This document shows positions 54,280 through 64,000 of a DNA stretch of 64,000 bases, piece after piece. A model generated the notes under the pieces. It was not told where the DNA came from, did not search any database, and saw nothing but the letters and a program-made list of their open reading frames with translations. Origin of the DNA: Neoceratodus forsteri (Eukaryota > Chordata > Ceratodontiformes > Ceratodontidae); assembly GCA_016271365.2 (NCBI GenBank), contig CM028132.1, forward strand, positions 1,191,007,001 to 1,191,071,000, given 5' to 3'. Made by a program: the position numbers and the translations under genes. Every line of letters starts with the position of its first letter. Position 1 is the first letter of the stretch.

Positions 54280-55996
54280 TAGGGTTGCCACGTGTCAGGT
54301 TTTTTACCTAGTGATCAGGTTTTCAGGGTCCCTATCAGGTAATCCAGTTTTGCTGTGTGCTGGTCAGGTTTTTGAACCATTTTGAGTGCTCACATACTTT
54401 TGAAACAAATGTTGTCATATTAGTCATTGTTTCAGCTGCATGTCCAGCTTACAAACTAGTTCTGTTGTCAATATAGCCCTTGGTTTGTGAAAGCGGTCCA
54501 CCTGGGAAGTGTAAAGTATGGACATTAGCACCACTAGCATTTACTTAACCTAATCTTTTCCACTGCATCTTAAAGTTCCATAGCAGCATTGCTGCCCCCT
54601 ACCTTTTGTGACAGTAACAGAGCCAGTCGTCTTCCGCTTTCATTTGCTGGTAAACATTTTCATCTCTAACAGAATTCAGGCATTTTTAAATGGTTTAAAT
54701 GATGTTTTTCCTCAAGAAAAAAGAATGGTAACTTCTTTGGCTTTGAAATAATACTGTGGACATAAACAGGGAACAGAGCCAGAAAAAGATATGGCGATAC
54801 CGGATGATTAAGGATCCCTCATGCGCGAAAGCAAAAACTCACAGCATGACGGTAGTGACGGCTTTTTCAACGTCATGCATATGCCCCCCTCACAGAAAAC
54901 TAGCATTAAATGACATGCCCAACCATGACATGCTAACAAAAGTCTATTTATTGCATATGATAATAAAAAATACAAAATACAGTATTGCAAAATCTGTGAA
55001 CAAGTTAGAAGGGCATTTATATTGCTAAAAATGCTTGAAAAGCACGAAAGTCAGTACGATTGAATTCGTATTTATGCAGCAAGATGTTGTTGAAGGCATC
55101 TGTGATTGTGCGACCATACCTCTCTAACACTAACTTCACAAATCCATTGAAATAGAAAGACTTGCACAGTGTCTTTTCTATGTTGTACCACAGCACTGTG
55201 CACCCCCCTTATGCATTTCAATTTCAGCATTTGACCAATATTTTTACCGCAGCACTGTGTTTTTGTTTTATGTTACCATAGTCCAGGTTTTATTTTTCTG
55301 TATTTGGGGAGCTCCACCCCCCCACACTCCCCATTATGCATTTGTACCACCTGTGTTTTTGTTTAATTTTTATCTGGCGTTATTGATTTATTTTTGTACC
55401 ACCAGGTTTATTATTTTAGTTTCTGTTCTACTGCTACTACTGTTGATCTACTTTTTGGTATGTGACGCCAGGTGGGCGTGTACTGATACGGCGGTAGGCG
55501 ACCTCTGATGTGGTAGTGAGCAGAGCAACAGCCTGCAACTATGGTGAAACTGCCGTAATTATTCTCAAGCACAAGAGGGGTCCTTAATCAACCGGTATTA
55601 CCAAAGATATAAAGTACACATTAGAGGAAACAATTTCTTATGTATTATTATATACCACGTATACTGTTGTATGCTATTTACAGTAAACCCTTGACTCCTC
55701 AGATTATATCTGTAAATGATATTTCTTTTTATCTCTGTATGTTTATTTGGTAAACCAATGTCAATAAATAAATACTTAAGTAAATGGATGACTAGGAAGA
55801 ACCTAGGAAAGTAACTTAACAGGTACAGTACAGTATCTTAACATTTTTGTTGAACTGCTGCTTTAAGTGTTGTCTTTTATTGATATAACAAATGGCCTTC
55901 TAGGAGGAACAATGCATGATGAGTCATGCAAAGGGGTGGGGCTAGGGGTGGAGCTTAGGATCCGGGTTTTTGCCCCATTCAAAGGTGGCAACCCTA
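54280..55996. mobile_element. hAT-like transposon remnant (1.7 kb)
   Basis: Begins 'tagggttgccac' and ends with the inverse 'gtggcaaccctA'. The flanking 8-mers 'gcaggtgc' (54272-54279) and 'gcaagggc' (55997-56004) agree at 6 of 8, and CR1-e resumes on both sides. The internal sequence is AT-rich with short ORFs (for example 54756-55028) that I cannot assign to a transposase. Probably an old non-autonomous hAT copy. Confidence 0.7.
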
Positions 55997-56084
55997 GCAA
56001 GGGCTAAAGCAAATGGGGTTAGCGGATAAAAGCAAATGGGAGGGGGTCATAGAAAGCTATTTGCTGAAATTCTGGAAGCCTGGG

Positions 56085-56400
56085 AAATAAAATGGAGGAG
56101 CTTCAGGCAGTAACTGCAGAGGCCCAACTAGACTTAATCGCCAAAACTGAAACCAGGGCATGCAACAAGGACAACTGGGACTTTCTAGTCACAGGCTACA
56201 ATGTCTACAGAAAACAGGCAAAATGGTAAAGGAAAAGGGGTCCTCTATACTAAAGAAGGAATAGAGGCTACTGTGGACATCAACAGGAGATGTGGAGTCA
56301 GTCTCGGTGCAGCTGATATCGGGGGGGGCCAAAAAATAAGGGACAGCATAGTATATAAATCATCAAGCCAAAGGGAGAACAAGGACAGACACTGTGGGAT
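56085..56400 (+). pseudogene. CR1-e ORF2 endonuclease, N-terminal part
   Basis: Frames here give 'MEELQAVTAEAQLDLIAKTE', then 'TRACNKDNWDFLVTGYNVYR' and 'GVLYTKEGIEAT', aligning with 'MEEGHLDIVAVTETWYTE' and 'GVALYVREGIKAT' of CR1-b. The Glu of TETW is retained as TET. Ends at the insertion at about 56408. Confidence 0.72.
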
Positions 56401-56407
56401 GAAATAA

Positions 56408-57345
56408 GGGTTAGTCTACATCAACGGTGTGCACTCACAGGAACTTGTGCACTTAAACACTATTCTTTATTCTGTTTTTTTTTTTGAAGACCTAGTTAAA
56501 AAGAGCCTGCATTGGGAAGGACAACCCAAAATTAATATTGTAGCCAGTCAGGTTATGCGGTGGTGATGTGCAGAATACGGAGAAGGTTTGTGATTGATAT
56601 TGGAATACATGGGCGTTTGTTCGGTTCAACTAAATAAAGAGAGTGGCAGTGTGAAAATTTTGGATTACACAGCATGGAGCACGTCAGAGAACAAAACTGC
56701 AATAGCACAGCACTTAGTACCTTTGGGATGCCTGGTGAGGTAATTTTTCTTTTAAGAGAAACATTGCAAGAAGCACTTAAGCACTTTGGTAACTTCTCCA
56801 AATTTAAGGATGCTGCTGTGAGATAAGAGCTACCTAAGTAAAAGCATTTGAGATCTCTGACAACTCTCTAAATATTATAGAATGATGCTGAATGATAAGT
56901 CAGCAGGAGAATTAAATGAAACACAGATTATATTATGTGGAAGTGTTTGATGATAATTGAAAACATATGAGAATTTATTAACTGGCAGAACAGCAAAAGA
57001 ATTTTAAGCCAGATAGTAAATTAGTGAAAAATGGATGCTTTATGTATTGATTGCTTGATAAAGACTTTTTGAAGCTCGTGAATGATAGACTTGGTTTGCT
57101 GATACTATGCCATTTTGAGAAACTGAAAAATACAGTACTTAAAATTTAACTGTTTTAATAAACTAATAACAATTTTGAATATAAAATACCACAGCTTATA
57201 AGTACTTTTTTGACAAAAGGCATATTGGTGCTGACCCCTACCAGTGATGTAAGTCACTGGAGCCTTGTGGTAATGTGAGTGGATTCCTTCATGGGATATG
57301 TGCATAACCTGGTGGAGCCACTTACATTTTTCTGTTTGAAATTAG
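56408..57345. other. Unrecognised insertion in the CR1-e endonuclease
   Basis: About 0.94 kb of AT-rich non-coding DNA splitting the endonuclease. Near its ends 'tgaaataagg' (about 56399) and 'tgaaattagg' (about 57338) may be a target duplication with one mismatch. I recognise no terminal repeats, tail or ORF of a known family. Confidence 0.5.
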
Positions 57346-57744
57346 GAAATTGTCAGCAAGGCAGGAGGTAGCACTAACGGGAGACCTGAATCTACCACAT
57401 ATAGACCCAACAATCCCGACAGCCTCAAGTGCCAGAAGCCATATACTGGTAGAGGTACTAAAGAATTGCTTTTACGGTGGTTCAAGGAACCTACCGGTGG
57501 AGGGGGGGGTATACTGGATCTGCTACTCTCTCACAAGGATATCACTGGGGTTGTCAGGGCAATGTCTGATGACTGGTGCTGGGGTGCAGTGACTGTAGTT
57601 CAGAGTGCTTTCAAAGACCTGAAGGCACATCATGTCAACCAAACAATGAAGGTCCTAAACTTTAGAAAGACAGATTTCAGTAAAATAAGTGAGCTACTCA
57701 GGGAAATATTGGGAGAAATAGGGAGTAGGCTCCAAATAGGATAG
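57346..57744 (+). pseudogene. CR1-e ORF2 endonuclease, C-terminal part
   Basis: Two frames: 'SARQEVALTGDLNLPHIDPT' (GDLN motif, 57350 on), then 'GGGGILDLLLSHKDITGVVR' and 'MKVLNFRKTDFSKISELLRE'. It aligns with the end of the CR1-b endonuclease ('VLDFRRADFGKMGEYLRK'). The SDH motif is not recognisable. Confidence 0.75.
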
Positions 57745-58807
57745 TGTTCACTAGGTAAGTGCACTAGGCATAAAGATGCCTGTTTTCAGGCACAACCTGA
57801 TCTAGAAGGTGATAGTTGACATGTCAAATTCTAGCATTAAGCAGGTGGGTAAGAATATGAAGTACAGAAACCCAAATGTGGTTACCAAAGTGGTGGGGGA
57901 GACGGTTAGAGCTAAGAAGGCAGCATTCTGGAAGTACAAGAGTGAGCAGAATGATAGAAATAGGGGAGAATATTTTGTGCAACTGAAGGAGGCCAACAGG
58001 ACAGTCAGAAAGACAAACATAGATACTGAGCAAAGAACTACGGAAGGGGTCAGGGATGTTTTTCATTAAGTTAAGAAAAACAGGAAAATAAAAGAGGGAA
58101 TTGCCAGGCTGAAGAGCTGCAGCAGATGTATGAAGGGAGGCAGCATAAAGGCAGATGTCCTGAGCAAATATTTTTGCTCAGTATTTATAGCAGAAGACCG
58201 CCCACTCCCACACTGTGGGATCAGAGCCTGAGGAGTGCAGGGAAGTGGACCAGGAGTAGGAATGGTGTCAGAGGAAAGAGTGCTCGTGGGACACAGTGCC
58301 CTGAAAGTGAAAAAATCACTGAGACCTGATGGCAGGCACCTTAGGGTGTTGAGAGAAGTGAGTCAAACACTGGTGGCACCATTGTCTAATCTAGTTACTG
58401 CTCCCTGGAAACAGGGGTGTGCCAGTGGATTACAGTGTATGTAATGTGATGGCACTCCACTGGAGTGGGGAGCAGAGATGACTCAGCAAACAACAGGCCA
58501 GCAATCCTGACCTTGATAGCAAGGAAACTTATGGACATCAGCCTTGTAGGCCCTGTGTGAAGAAAAGAAATCACATCTGACCTTGTTTTCTCAGAAGAAG
58601 GGTGGGTATCAGGGTTGACAACTCAATGAAGACCCACCACTGATTCACCAGTACTCCGGAGATCCAAAACCCTAGTGTTTTTTCATTTCCCTACTTTGTG
58701 CGCTTTGCATTCTTCAACCCTAATGTCTGCATTAATGTAGTTGTAAGTCCCCCCCTTTTAAGGGAGATTTACTTTAGTCTTTCTCTCTCCCCGGTTAGGC
58801 CTTTAAT

Positions 58808-59643
58808 TGATGGGCAGCTTGGGTCAATCCCTGGGCATGTCCCCCCCCCAGCTGCAATAAAGGGAAAGGGAGTCTGGTAGGAATATCTGGTGCAAATGGG
58901 GCCAGGGGTTTGAACCCCAGCCCAGGAGTGGTGGTTACCACTTCTGCAGCATTGGTTCTGTGTACAGGTGGTTTCAGGGTGGTGTTCAGGGGCAAACAAC
59001 CATAGGAATGGGATCCCCTGGGTGTCTGGGAGCCACAGTCCCAGAGGCAAGAAGATCTGGGGCCCCTGTGCTCTGCACACCTGGGTGGGCCTAGGGGCCT
59101 GTTTACATTTGGAGTGAGTTGGCAGTAAGGATGCTGCAGTAGTGGCAGTGGTGCAGCATGGCTTCTAGCACAGTGGCAGGGCCCTGGGGAGCTGTACTCT
59201 GTGTGGCACGCTGCCAGGGATAGATTTTGTGGCCTGCAAGGGATCTCAAGTTATTGGACCTGCTGTGCCAGTGTCTGGGGCAGGTTCTGATTTGAGCCTA
59301 TAAAAATGCAGGAAGACAGTGTAACTGGAAGGAGGGAGCCATGTTTGCTTGTTCTGAGAACTCCCAGGTGGTAAAGTGGAGGCTGTGAGGCCCAAGGATC
59401 GTCGATTGGAGCGAATGTCATCTGGCCGTGTCTCGTAAAAGGTTTGGTCCAGCTGTTTTGGGTTTCTGTACTATCCCCAGTTGGGCCTATGGTTTCAGCA
59501 ATCACCATGTCTTAAAGCACGAGCCTTTTCAACTCTGAAGAAGCATGGAGCCTGTCCCAGCCTTACCTCTGTCATCTGTTGGGACAAAATGCAGTTTTGT
59601 GCTGTTTCTCTACCTCAGGTGTATTAGTAACCATTATCTGTCG
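58808..59643 (+). repeat. LTR-like repeat, copy 1
   Basis: Collinear with 61352-62199. Shared landmarks: 'gggaatatctggtgcaa'-type sequence, 'cttgaaccccagccca', 'ttggagtgagttggcagt', 'ctgccagggatagattt' and 'gtaaaaggtttggtccagct'. A TATA-like 'cctataaaaatgcagg' lies near 59297. Similarity stops at about 59643, some 67 bases short of the primer binding site, so the true LTR edge is unresolved. Confidence 0.75.
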
Positions 59644-59710
59644 CGGGCCACCTCTGCCTCACTTTTACCATCGGACCCCAGACACAGGAGGCAGAGGAAG
59701 GGCTAAAAAG

Positions 59711-59728
59711 TGGGGGCTTATCCGGGAT
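59711..59728 (+). promoter_or_regulatory. tRNA-Pro-type primer binding site
   Basis: 18 bases matching the complement of the tRNA-Pro 3' end except for two adjacent positions (TA in place of CG). This is where a tRNA would prime minus-strand DNA synthesis. It gives the plus orientation of the element. Confidence 0.7.
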
Positions 59729-60114
59729 TTTAATTTGGCTATAAAGTGACCAAATGGTGGTGCTTGGGGCTGCCAGCCTGTGGTCTATGAGTGTTTTAGC
59801 AGTGTGTCATGGCTGAGGGTCACCATTTTGGCCTAAGTTCACGCCTTGTGGTCCTTCTTCCTTGCAGTTGGAGGTGTAAAATGTTCAAATATGGCAGAGA
59901 AGGTTCTTCCCGATGAGCCCCAAGCCATCATTCCAGCACCTCCTGGCTGTGGAAGTTAGCAGGAAGAGTGGCAGCAGAGGACAGGTGTATGCACTGTAAT
60001 TATCAAGAAGAAGGAGTGACCTGTTTGCCACTGTGCTCCGTTTGTGCAAGGGGGCCTCCTGCAGGACTGTTCAAAGGTACCCCCTATTCATTTGCCTGGC
60101 CTTACCTATCTGCG

Positions 60115-60325
60115 GCATCTATGAACACAACGGAGACCGTACATATGGGCAATCACCAAAAATGGCAACAAATGTTTTTCAGTGGAGGGATTCACCCCCC
60201 ACACCCTCTTACTAAATTAACCAACTCCGAGGTCGTAGCACCTCAGAGAGGGAAAAAAACATGTGTTGCCATTTTTGGCAATCGCCCATATGTGTGGTCG
60301 CCCTTTTGTCATTCACTGAAATGCC
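60115..60325. repeat. Inverted repeat, foldback MITE-like
   Basis: Arms contain 'acatatgggcaatcaccaaa' plus 'aatggcaaca' on the left and the inverse 'tgttgccatttttggcaat' plus 'cgcccatatgtg' on the right, separated by about 75 bases. The outer parts of the arms are more diverged. Could be a small foldback transposon inserted in the LTR element interior. Confidence 0.6.
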
Positions 60326-60623
60326 TTCGTCCTTATTGCTCTCATCCTTATTGTTTCACCCAAATTACATGATACCATTCATTGAAGAAACCACCAAGTC
60401 AGACCCTGCCTTTTATTATCACTGCAGCAGGGGGCCGCTATCTAGAGCCAACATCCAGTCAACTGTGATATGCCAGGACTGTCATGTGAATTTTGTTAAA
60501 CATGTTACAGTTTTTTAAACCAAACAGAATTGCTTAAAGACATTGTGCCCAGTGGGCATTGTTGCAGGACTGTTTCAAGCCTTCAGGAACTGAGACTGTT
60601 GGGACTATTCTCACTGTGTTTAA

Positions 60624-61152
60624 AGGGACACTGTCAACCTGTTTTTCATGATATTATTTCTAGTTCAAAAACCTACATTTTATGATTGCTTACCTTCTCT
60701 AAAATCCATTGATGTTGCTGTTTGTTTTGTCTGTCTCCTTGTTTAGTAGAACTGAAATTCATGCTAATGTATATTTATAAACAACTTTGCTTTGTTTATA
60801 ATCTTGAATCTGTTCTTACTGAACACTTCCTGAGCATTAGAAACACACCCAAACAGTGCAGTCACTCATGAGTAACCTCTTCTCCTCCACTGCATCATGA
60901 GGGGCTAGACTGTGTTGTGGGTGTTCCCAAGTTCAGGAAAGATGCAACTGGAGCTGATCAAGGAATGTAAATAAACCTGGGTTTGTGTGGTAACACCAGT
61001 ATGGTGGGCAGTCTATTTTTCACTTTCATAAAGTAAAAAAAGAGAATCAAACTACTGGCTACATCAGCAATCTTTACAGAATGTTGGCAATCATAAAATG
61101 TGTTTTTTAAACTAGGGACACTTTGAGACCTAACAGGGTTGACAGTGTCCCT
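60624..61152. mobile_element. Kolobok-like MITE with TTAA target duplication
   Basis: A 529-bp element with ends 'agggacactgtcaacc' and the inverse 'ggttgacagtgtccct', flanked by TTAA on both sides (60620-60623 and 61153-61156). Kolobok elements, common in amphibians, have TTAA duplications and similar GGGACACTGTC ends; piggyBac also uses TTAA but has other ends. No transposase is present. Confidence 0.75.
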
Positions 61153-61351
61153 TTAAATGCAAGAAACTTTCAAAGATAAAGAATGGTGCTCTGCCTTGCT
61201 TAGGAAAAGTTGTTGGTTGCTGTTCTGAAGAAAAAACAAAAACTGATGAGACAAGTATTTGCAGGTTGCCTGGTGAGAATGTGTATGGCAGGGTATGGGT
61301 TATGTTAGTGGCTGTAGAGTGTGTGAGTGTGTGTGTGTCAGTATGCTTACT

Positions 61352-62199
61352 TGATGGGCAGCTTGGGTTCACCTCTGGGCATGTTTCCCACCCCAGCTGC
61401 TATAAAAGGGGCCATAGGAAAGGGAGGCCAGCGGGAATATCTGGTGCAAGTGGGGCCGGGGGCTTGAACCCCAGCCCAAGCGTGGCGGTTACCGCTTCTG
61501 CAGCATTTGTTCTGCATATGGGTGGTTGCGGGGTGGTGTTCACGGGCAAGCACCTGTAAGAATGGGGTCCTGTGGGTGTTTGGGAGGTGCAGTCCTGAGG
61601 GAAGAAAATCTGGGGCACAATGTGTGTGTTCTGCGTACTTGGGTGGGCCTAGGAGTCTGTTTCCATTTGGAGTGAGTTGGCAGTGGGGAAGCTGCAGTAG
61701 TGTCAGTGCTGCAGCATGGCTTCTATGGCAGTGGCAGGGTCCTGGGGAGCTGTACCCGGTGTGGCACACTGCCAGGGATAGATTTGGTGGCCTGCATGGG
61801 ATCTCATGTTATCGGATCAGCCATGCCCGTGTCTGGGACAGGTTTCAATTTAGGCCCATAAAAGTGCAGCAAGACAGTGTAACTGGAAGGAGGGAGCTTT
61901 GTTTGCTTGTTTTGAGAACTTCCAGGTGGTAAAGTGGAGGCCTTGAGGCCCAGGGATTGTGGATTGGGGTGGCTGTCATCCGGCCAGGTCTCGTAAAAGG
62001 TTTGGTCCAGCTGTTATGGGTTTCTGTATCATCCCCAGGGGGCCTGTGGTTTCAGCAATCACCATGTCTTAAAGCCTGAGCCTTCTTAGCTCTGAAGAAG
62101 CATGGAGCTTGTACCAGCTTTATCTCTGCCATATGTTGGGATGAAATGCAGTTTTATGCTGTTTATCTGCCACAAGTACATTAGTATCCATTACTGTCA
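61352..62199 (+). repeat. LTR-like repeat, copy 2
   Basis: Second copy of 58808-59643. It contains a clear TATA box ('gctataaaagggg', about 61400) where copy 1 has a shortened version, and a second 'cccataaaagtgcagc' near 61855. A GT-rich run at about 61319-61340 lies just upstream. The copies differ at many sites, indicating an old insertion. Confidence 0.75.
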
Positions 62200-62623
62200 T
62201 CCTCCAGCTCCATGGAGCTGATTTATCGATAATGTATTTTATTTTCCCCACTGTGGAGTTGGCTACATTATTGTGCTTTTTTGCTGGCTAACTATATTTG
62301 CCCCTTTAGTGCTATTCCTGCACCCCTCTGGTTACTTCAAGATCAATTCAGCACATTCTCCAGGTACCAGCTGTCGGAGACCTCCCTTCCCTGTTTATGA
62401 ATTCTGCAGACAAGATAAAACCATTTTTAGGGCTGCAGTGTGGAGCCTGAAGTCCTTTGCTTTCAGAAAAAGGGCTCTGAATTCCTGCATTCTCTCCGAC
62501 CGAACAACAGGCTGAAGTGTCAACATGGTCACCTCTGCGATGGTGGTGAAGCACTCTGCTTCCTGATGGCAAGAAAGTAGCACTTAAAGTAGCATTTTGA
62601 TATCAAGCTTCATTAAAGTATAC
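62200..62623. other. No gene seen
   Basis: Non-coding DNA between the LTR-like repeat and the next LTR. Nothing recognised. Confidence 0.4.
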
Positions 62624-64000
62624 TGTAACCCCTCACCTCTGCCTTTTTACCAAAATGACAAGTGGCATGCTGTTGGCGCTGGCAGCAATACCTGGTGGGG
62701 ACCTGGGTTCGGGGAGGATGAGGTTACCTGGCACAAGGGGACCTAGGTTTGGCTACTCTGCACAGGGGCACCCAAGTAAATCCGAACACAGGAAGCAATA
62801 ACTGTAATGTCCAGAACCAGGAATGGGATTTTTCAGTGTGGCTTTTATTCACAACTAGCTAAACACAACAAAGCATAGATGGACCCCCATGGGGCTACGT
62901 TTACTGATAATGCAGATTAGAGACTACAAGGCAGTCCACTTAAAGAATGAACCAATTTCTACTGTTTTCAGGCTCTGGACCCACCAGGCACACAGCCCGG
63001 ACTTGCATGCACTTTGGATACACAGCCCGACTGGCCTGGCTCCCCTGCCGGCCACTTGACTGATGGTCCATTTAAAGAATGAACCCATTTTACTTGTTGT
63101 GGCTCCCCACACCACTTAGAGTCTGAGACCCCTAGAGAGATTTTCTTCTTACTTCTTCTGACTCCCATCTCACAAGGAGAATTATTTTCCCAAGTTGTGG
63201 CTCCCCACACCACTTAGAGTCTGCGACTCCTAGATTTTCCCATTTGCAACCCACGTCTGGGTACCACCTCATCACTGGCCAGGCGATGAGGCAAGTAGCA
63301 ATCACAGCAGAAATTCATAGAGGTGGACCTGGTTACTAAAGATGGGGTTTGCCCACCTCCAGCTCCCACAGCCCATACCGGCCATTTCTCTGGAGAAACT
63401 GACACTTCAAATGTAGATTAAACGGTGGATGGACTGTAGCACCCCCTCTACAACATTACTTGAATTCACAGACTTTAGATTTTGACACTACTCCATTTGT
63501 TTGTCCTAGTACAATAGGCCTCCCAAATAGTAGTCCAAATCCCAGCTTTCTTCACATTTCCCAAACTGAAGAAACACATTGTTTGCCCTCTCAAATTAGA
63601 GCAAAACACTCACCCTTTCGTTGCAGGTGCCCCACAGGTGAAGTACAACTTCTTCCACTTTTAAGACCAAACAGAAACTGAAAAAAGGCAGCTTTTTTAC
63701 TTTAGCAGACATTAGGGATTGCCTGGAATCCACATAGAGATACTTTACTCCCCCCCCCCAGAGGGAGGGGGGCACGGAGACCTGGACAGCGGTCTCCACC
63801 ACTTGAAACTAGACACTGACCTTCTCTTTCAAAAGGTAAACAGGAACTCACTTCCTTCTTCTTCAAAACAAAACAGAAGACTGACTTTGAAAACTCCCAA
63901 CATTCTATCTCACTCCCTCTGCTGCAGATTCCAATGTGGCTTATGCAGCTGCGACAGTTCTATGGTGACGTCATCTCTCAGTCTCAGCTGAGACTGAGAA
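62624..64000. mobile_element. LTR start, runs off the window end
   Basis: Begins 'tgtaacccctcac', the same kind of edge as the solo LTR at 13175 ('tgtaacccctagg'). It contains a duplicated block, 'gttgtggctccccacaccac' followed by 'ttagagtctg', at about 63097 and 63194, and a long polypyrimidine-rich 3' part. No right edge is visible. The last 24 bases contain an inverted repeat ('ctcagtctcagctgagactgag'). Whether it is a solo LTR or leads into an internal region cannot be told here. Confidence 0.5.

Larger units (their letters stand above)
53520..58600 (+). mobile_element. CR1-e LINE, ORF1 esterase to RT linker, with two insertions
   Basis: Plus-strand CR1 with ORF1 esterase sequence (53526-53960), the ORF2 endonuclease start (56085-56400) and end (57346-57744), linker (57809-58069) and a fragment of the first RT motifs (about 58260-58530, e.g. 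'KSLRPDGRHLRVLREV'). It is interrupted by a hAT-like element (54280-55996) and an unrecognised insertion (about 56408-57345). The RT core and 3' end are missing. Heavily frameshifted. Confidence 0.78.
58808..62199 (+). mobile_element. Endogenous retrovirus-like or LTR element remnant with tRNA-Pro-type PBS
   Basis: Two direct repeats of about 840 bases (58808-59643 and 61352-62199) start with 'tgatgggcagcttggg' and bracket a short interior. Behind the first repeat, 59711-59728 reads 'tgggggcttatccgggat', 16 of 18 identical to the primer binding site complementary to tRNA-Pro, as used by many retroviral-type elements. The interior is only about 1.7 kb, of which 0.53 kb is a later TTAA insertion, and I find no gag, pol or env. 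It is an internally deleted, inactive relic. The virus family cannot be named from what is left. Confidence 0.65.

Noticed and set aside
58890..58925. B-box-like sequence 'gtttgaaccccag' considered as a tRNA or SINE promoter
   Set aside because: No A box at the right spacing, and it lies inside the 840-bp LTR-like repeat in both copies.
60001..60040. Cys/His-rich peptide near 59968-60060 that could be a retroviral zinc knuckle
   Set aside because: The spacing does not fit the C-x2-C-x4-H-x4-C knuckle, and the surrounding sequence has no Gag features.
62624..64000. Considered pairing this LTR with the solo LTR at 13175 as one provirus
   Set aside because: They share only the TGTAACCCC edge; the internal sequences do not align by eye and they are 49 kb apart.

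Overview
This window looks like vertebrate intergenic DNA built almost entirely from transposable elements. I found no host protein-coding gene, no rRNA or tRNA gene and no CRISPR array. The mix includes several DIRS-type tyrosine-recombinase retrotransposons, abundant CR1 LINEs, L2-like LINEs, L1 ORF1 remnants, hAT-like elements, a Kolobok-like TTAA element, foldback MITEs and LTR elements. That mix fits a large amphibian genome best (a caecilian is my first guess), with a turtle or other reptile possible. The organism call is an inference from repeat content only. Every coding stretch is a decayed TE gene with frameshifts or stops.

Layout. 1-3280: right part of a minus-strand DIRS element (DIRS-A). 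4021-6777: plus-strand CR1 broken by a hAT-like MITE with a perfect 8-bp target duplication, followed by a second CR1 3' end. 7070-8850: small hairpins, a foldback MITE and a minus-strand CR1 tail. 8860-17116: an L2/jockey-type LINE whose 3' UTR is split by a minus-strand ORF1-only L1, itself split by a solo LTR (three nested layers), with an extra copy of the LINE 3' UTR in front. 17400-21535: a nearly full-length L2-like LINE with a well-preserved reverse transcriptase. 21740-31600: a ~68-bp minisatellite split by DIRS-B, which itself carries a long tRNA-headed SINE, a hAT-like element, a LINE tail and a miRNA-like hairpin. 32456-44011: DIRS-C, split in its RNase H region by a minus-oriented LTR element; between the LTRs lies a CR1 fragment, and the second LTR is split by an ORF1-only L1. 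44125-47905: a foldback MITE and three CR1 fragments. 49385-53515: DIRS-D, internally deleted. 53520-58600: a CR1 with ORF1 esterase and ORF2 endonuclease, broken by a hAT-like element and an unrecognised insertion. 58808-62199: paired LTR-like repeats with a tRNA-Pro-type primer binding site and almost no interior. 62624-64000: the start of another LTR.

How it fits together. All four DIRS copies are minus-oriented and keep the class hallmarks: inverted terminal repeats, an internal complementary region beside the recombinase end, and the order gag, RT, RNase H, recombinase. Most CR1 copies are plus-oriented. The nesting gives a relative insertion history. No intact autonomous element and no new host system is visible. 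The items most worth following up are the two similar-sized ORF1-only L1 copies, the ~676-bp SINE, the LTR-CR1-LTR chimera and the recombined DIRS termini.
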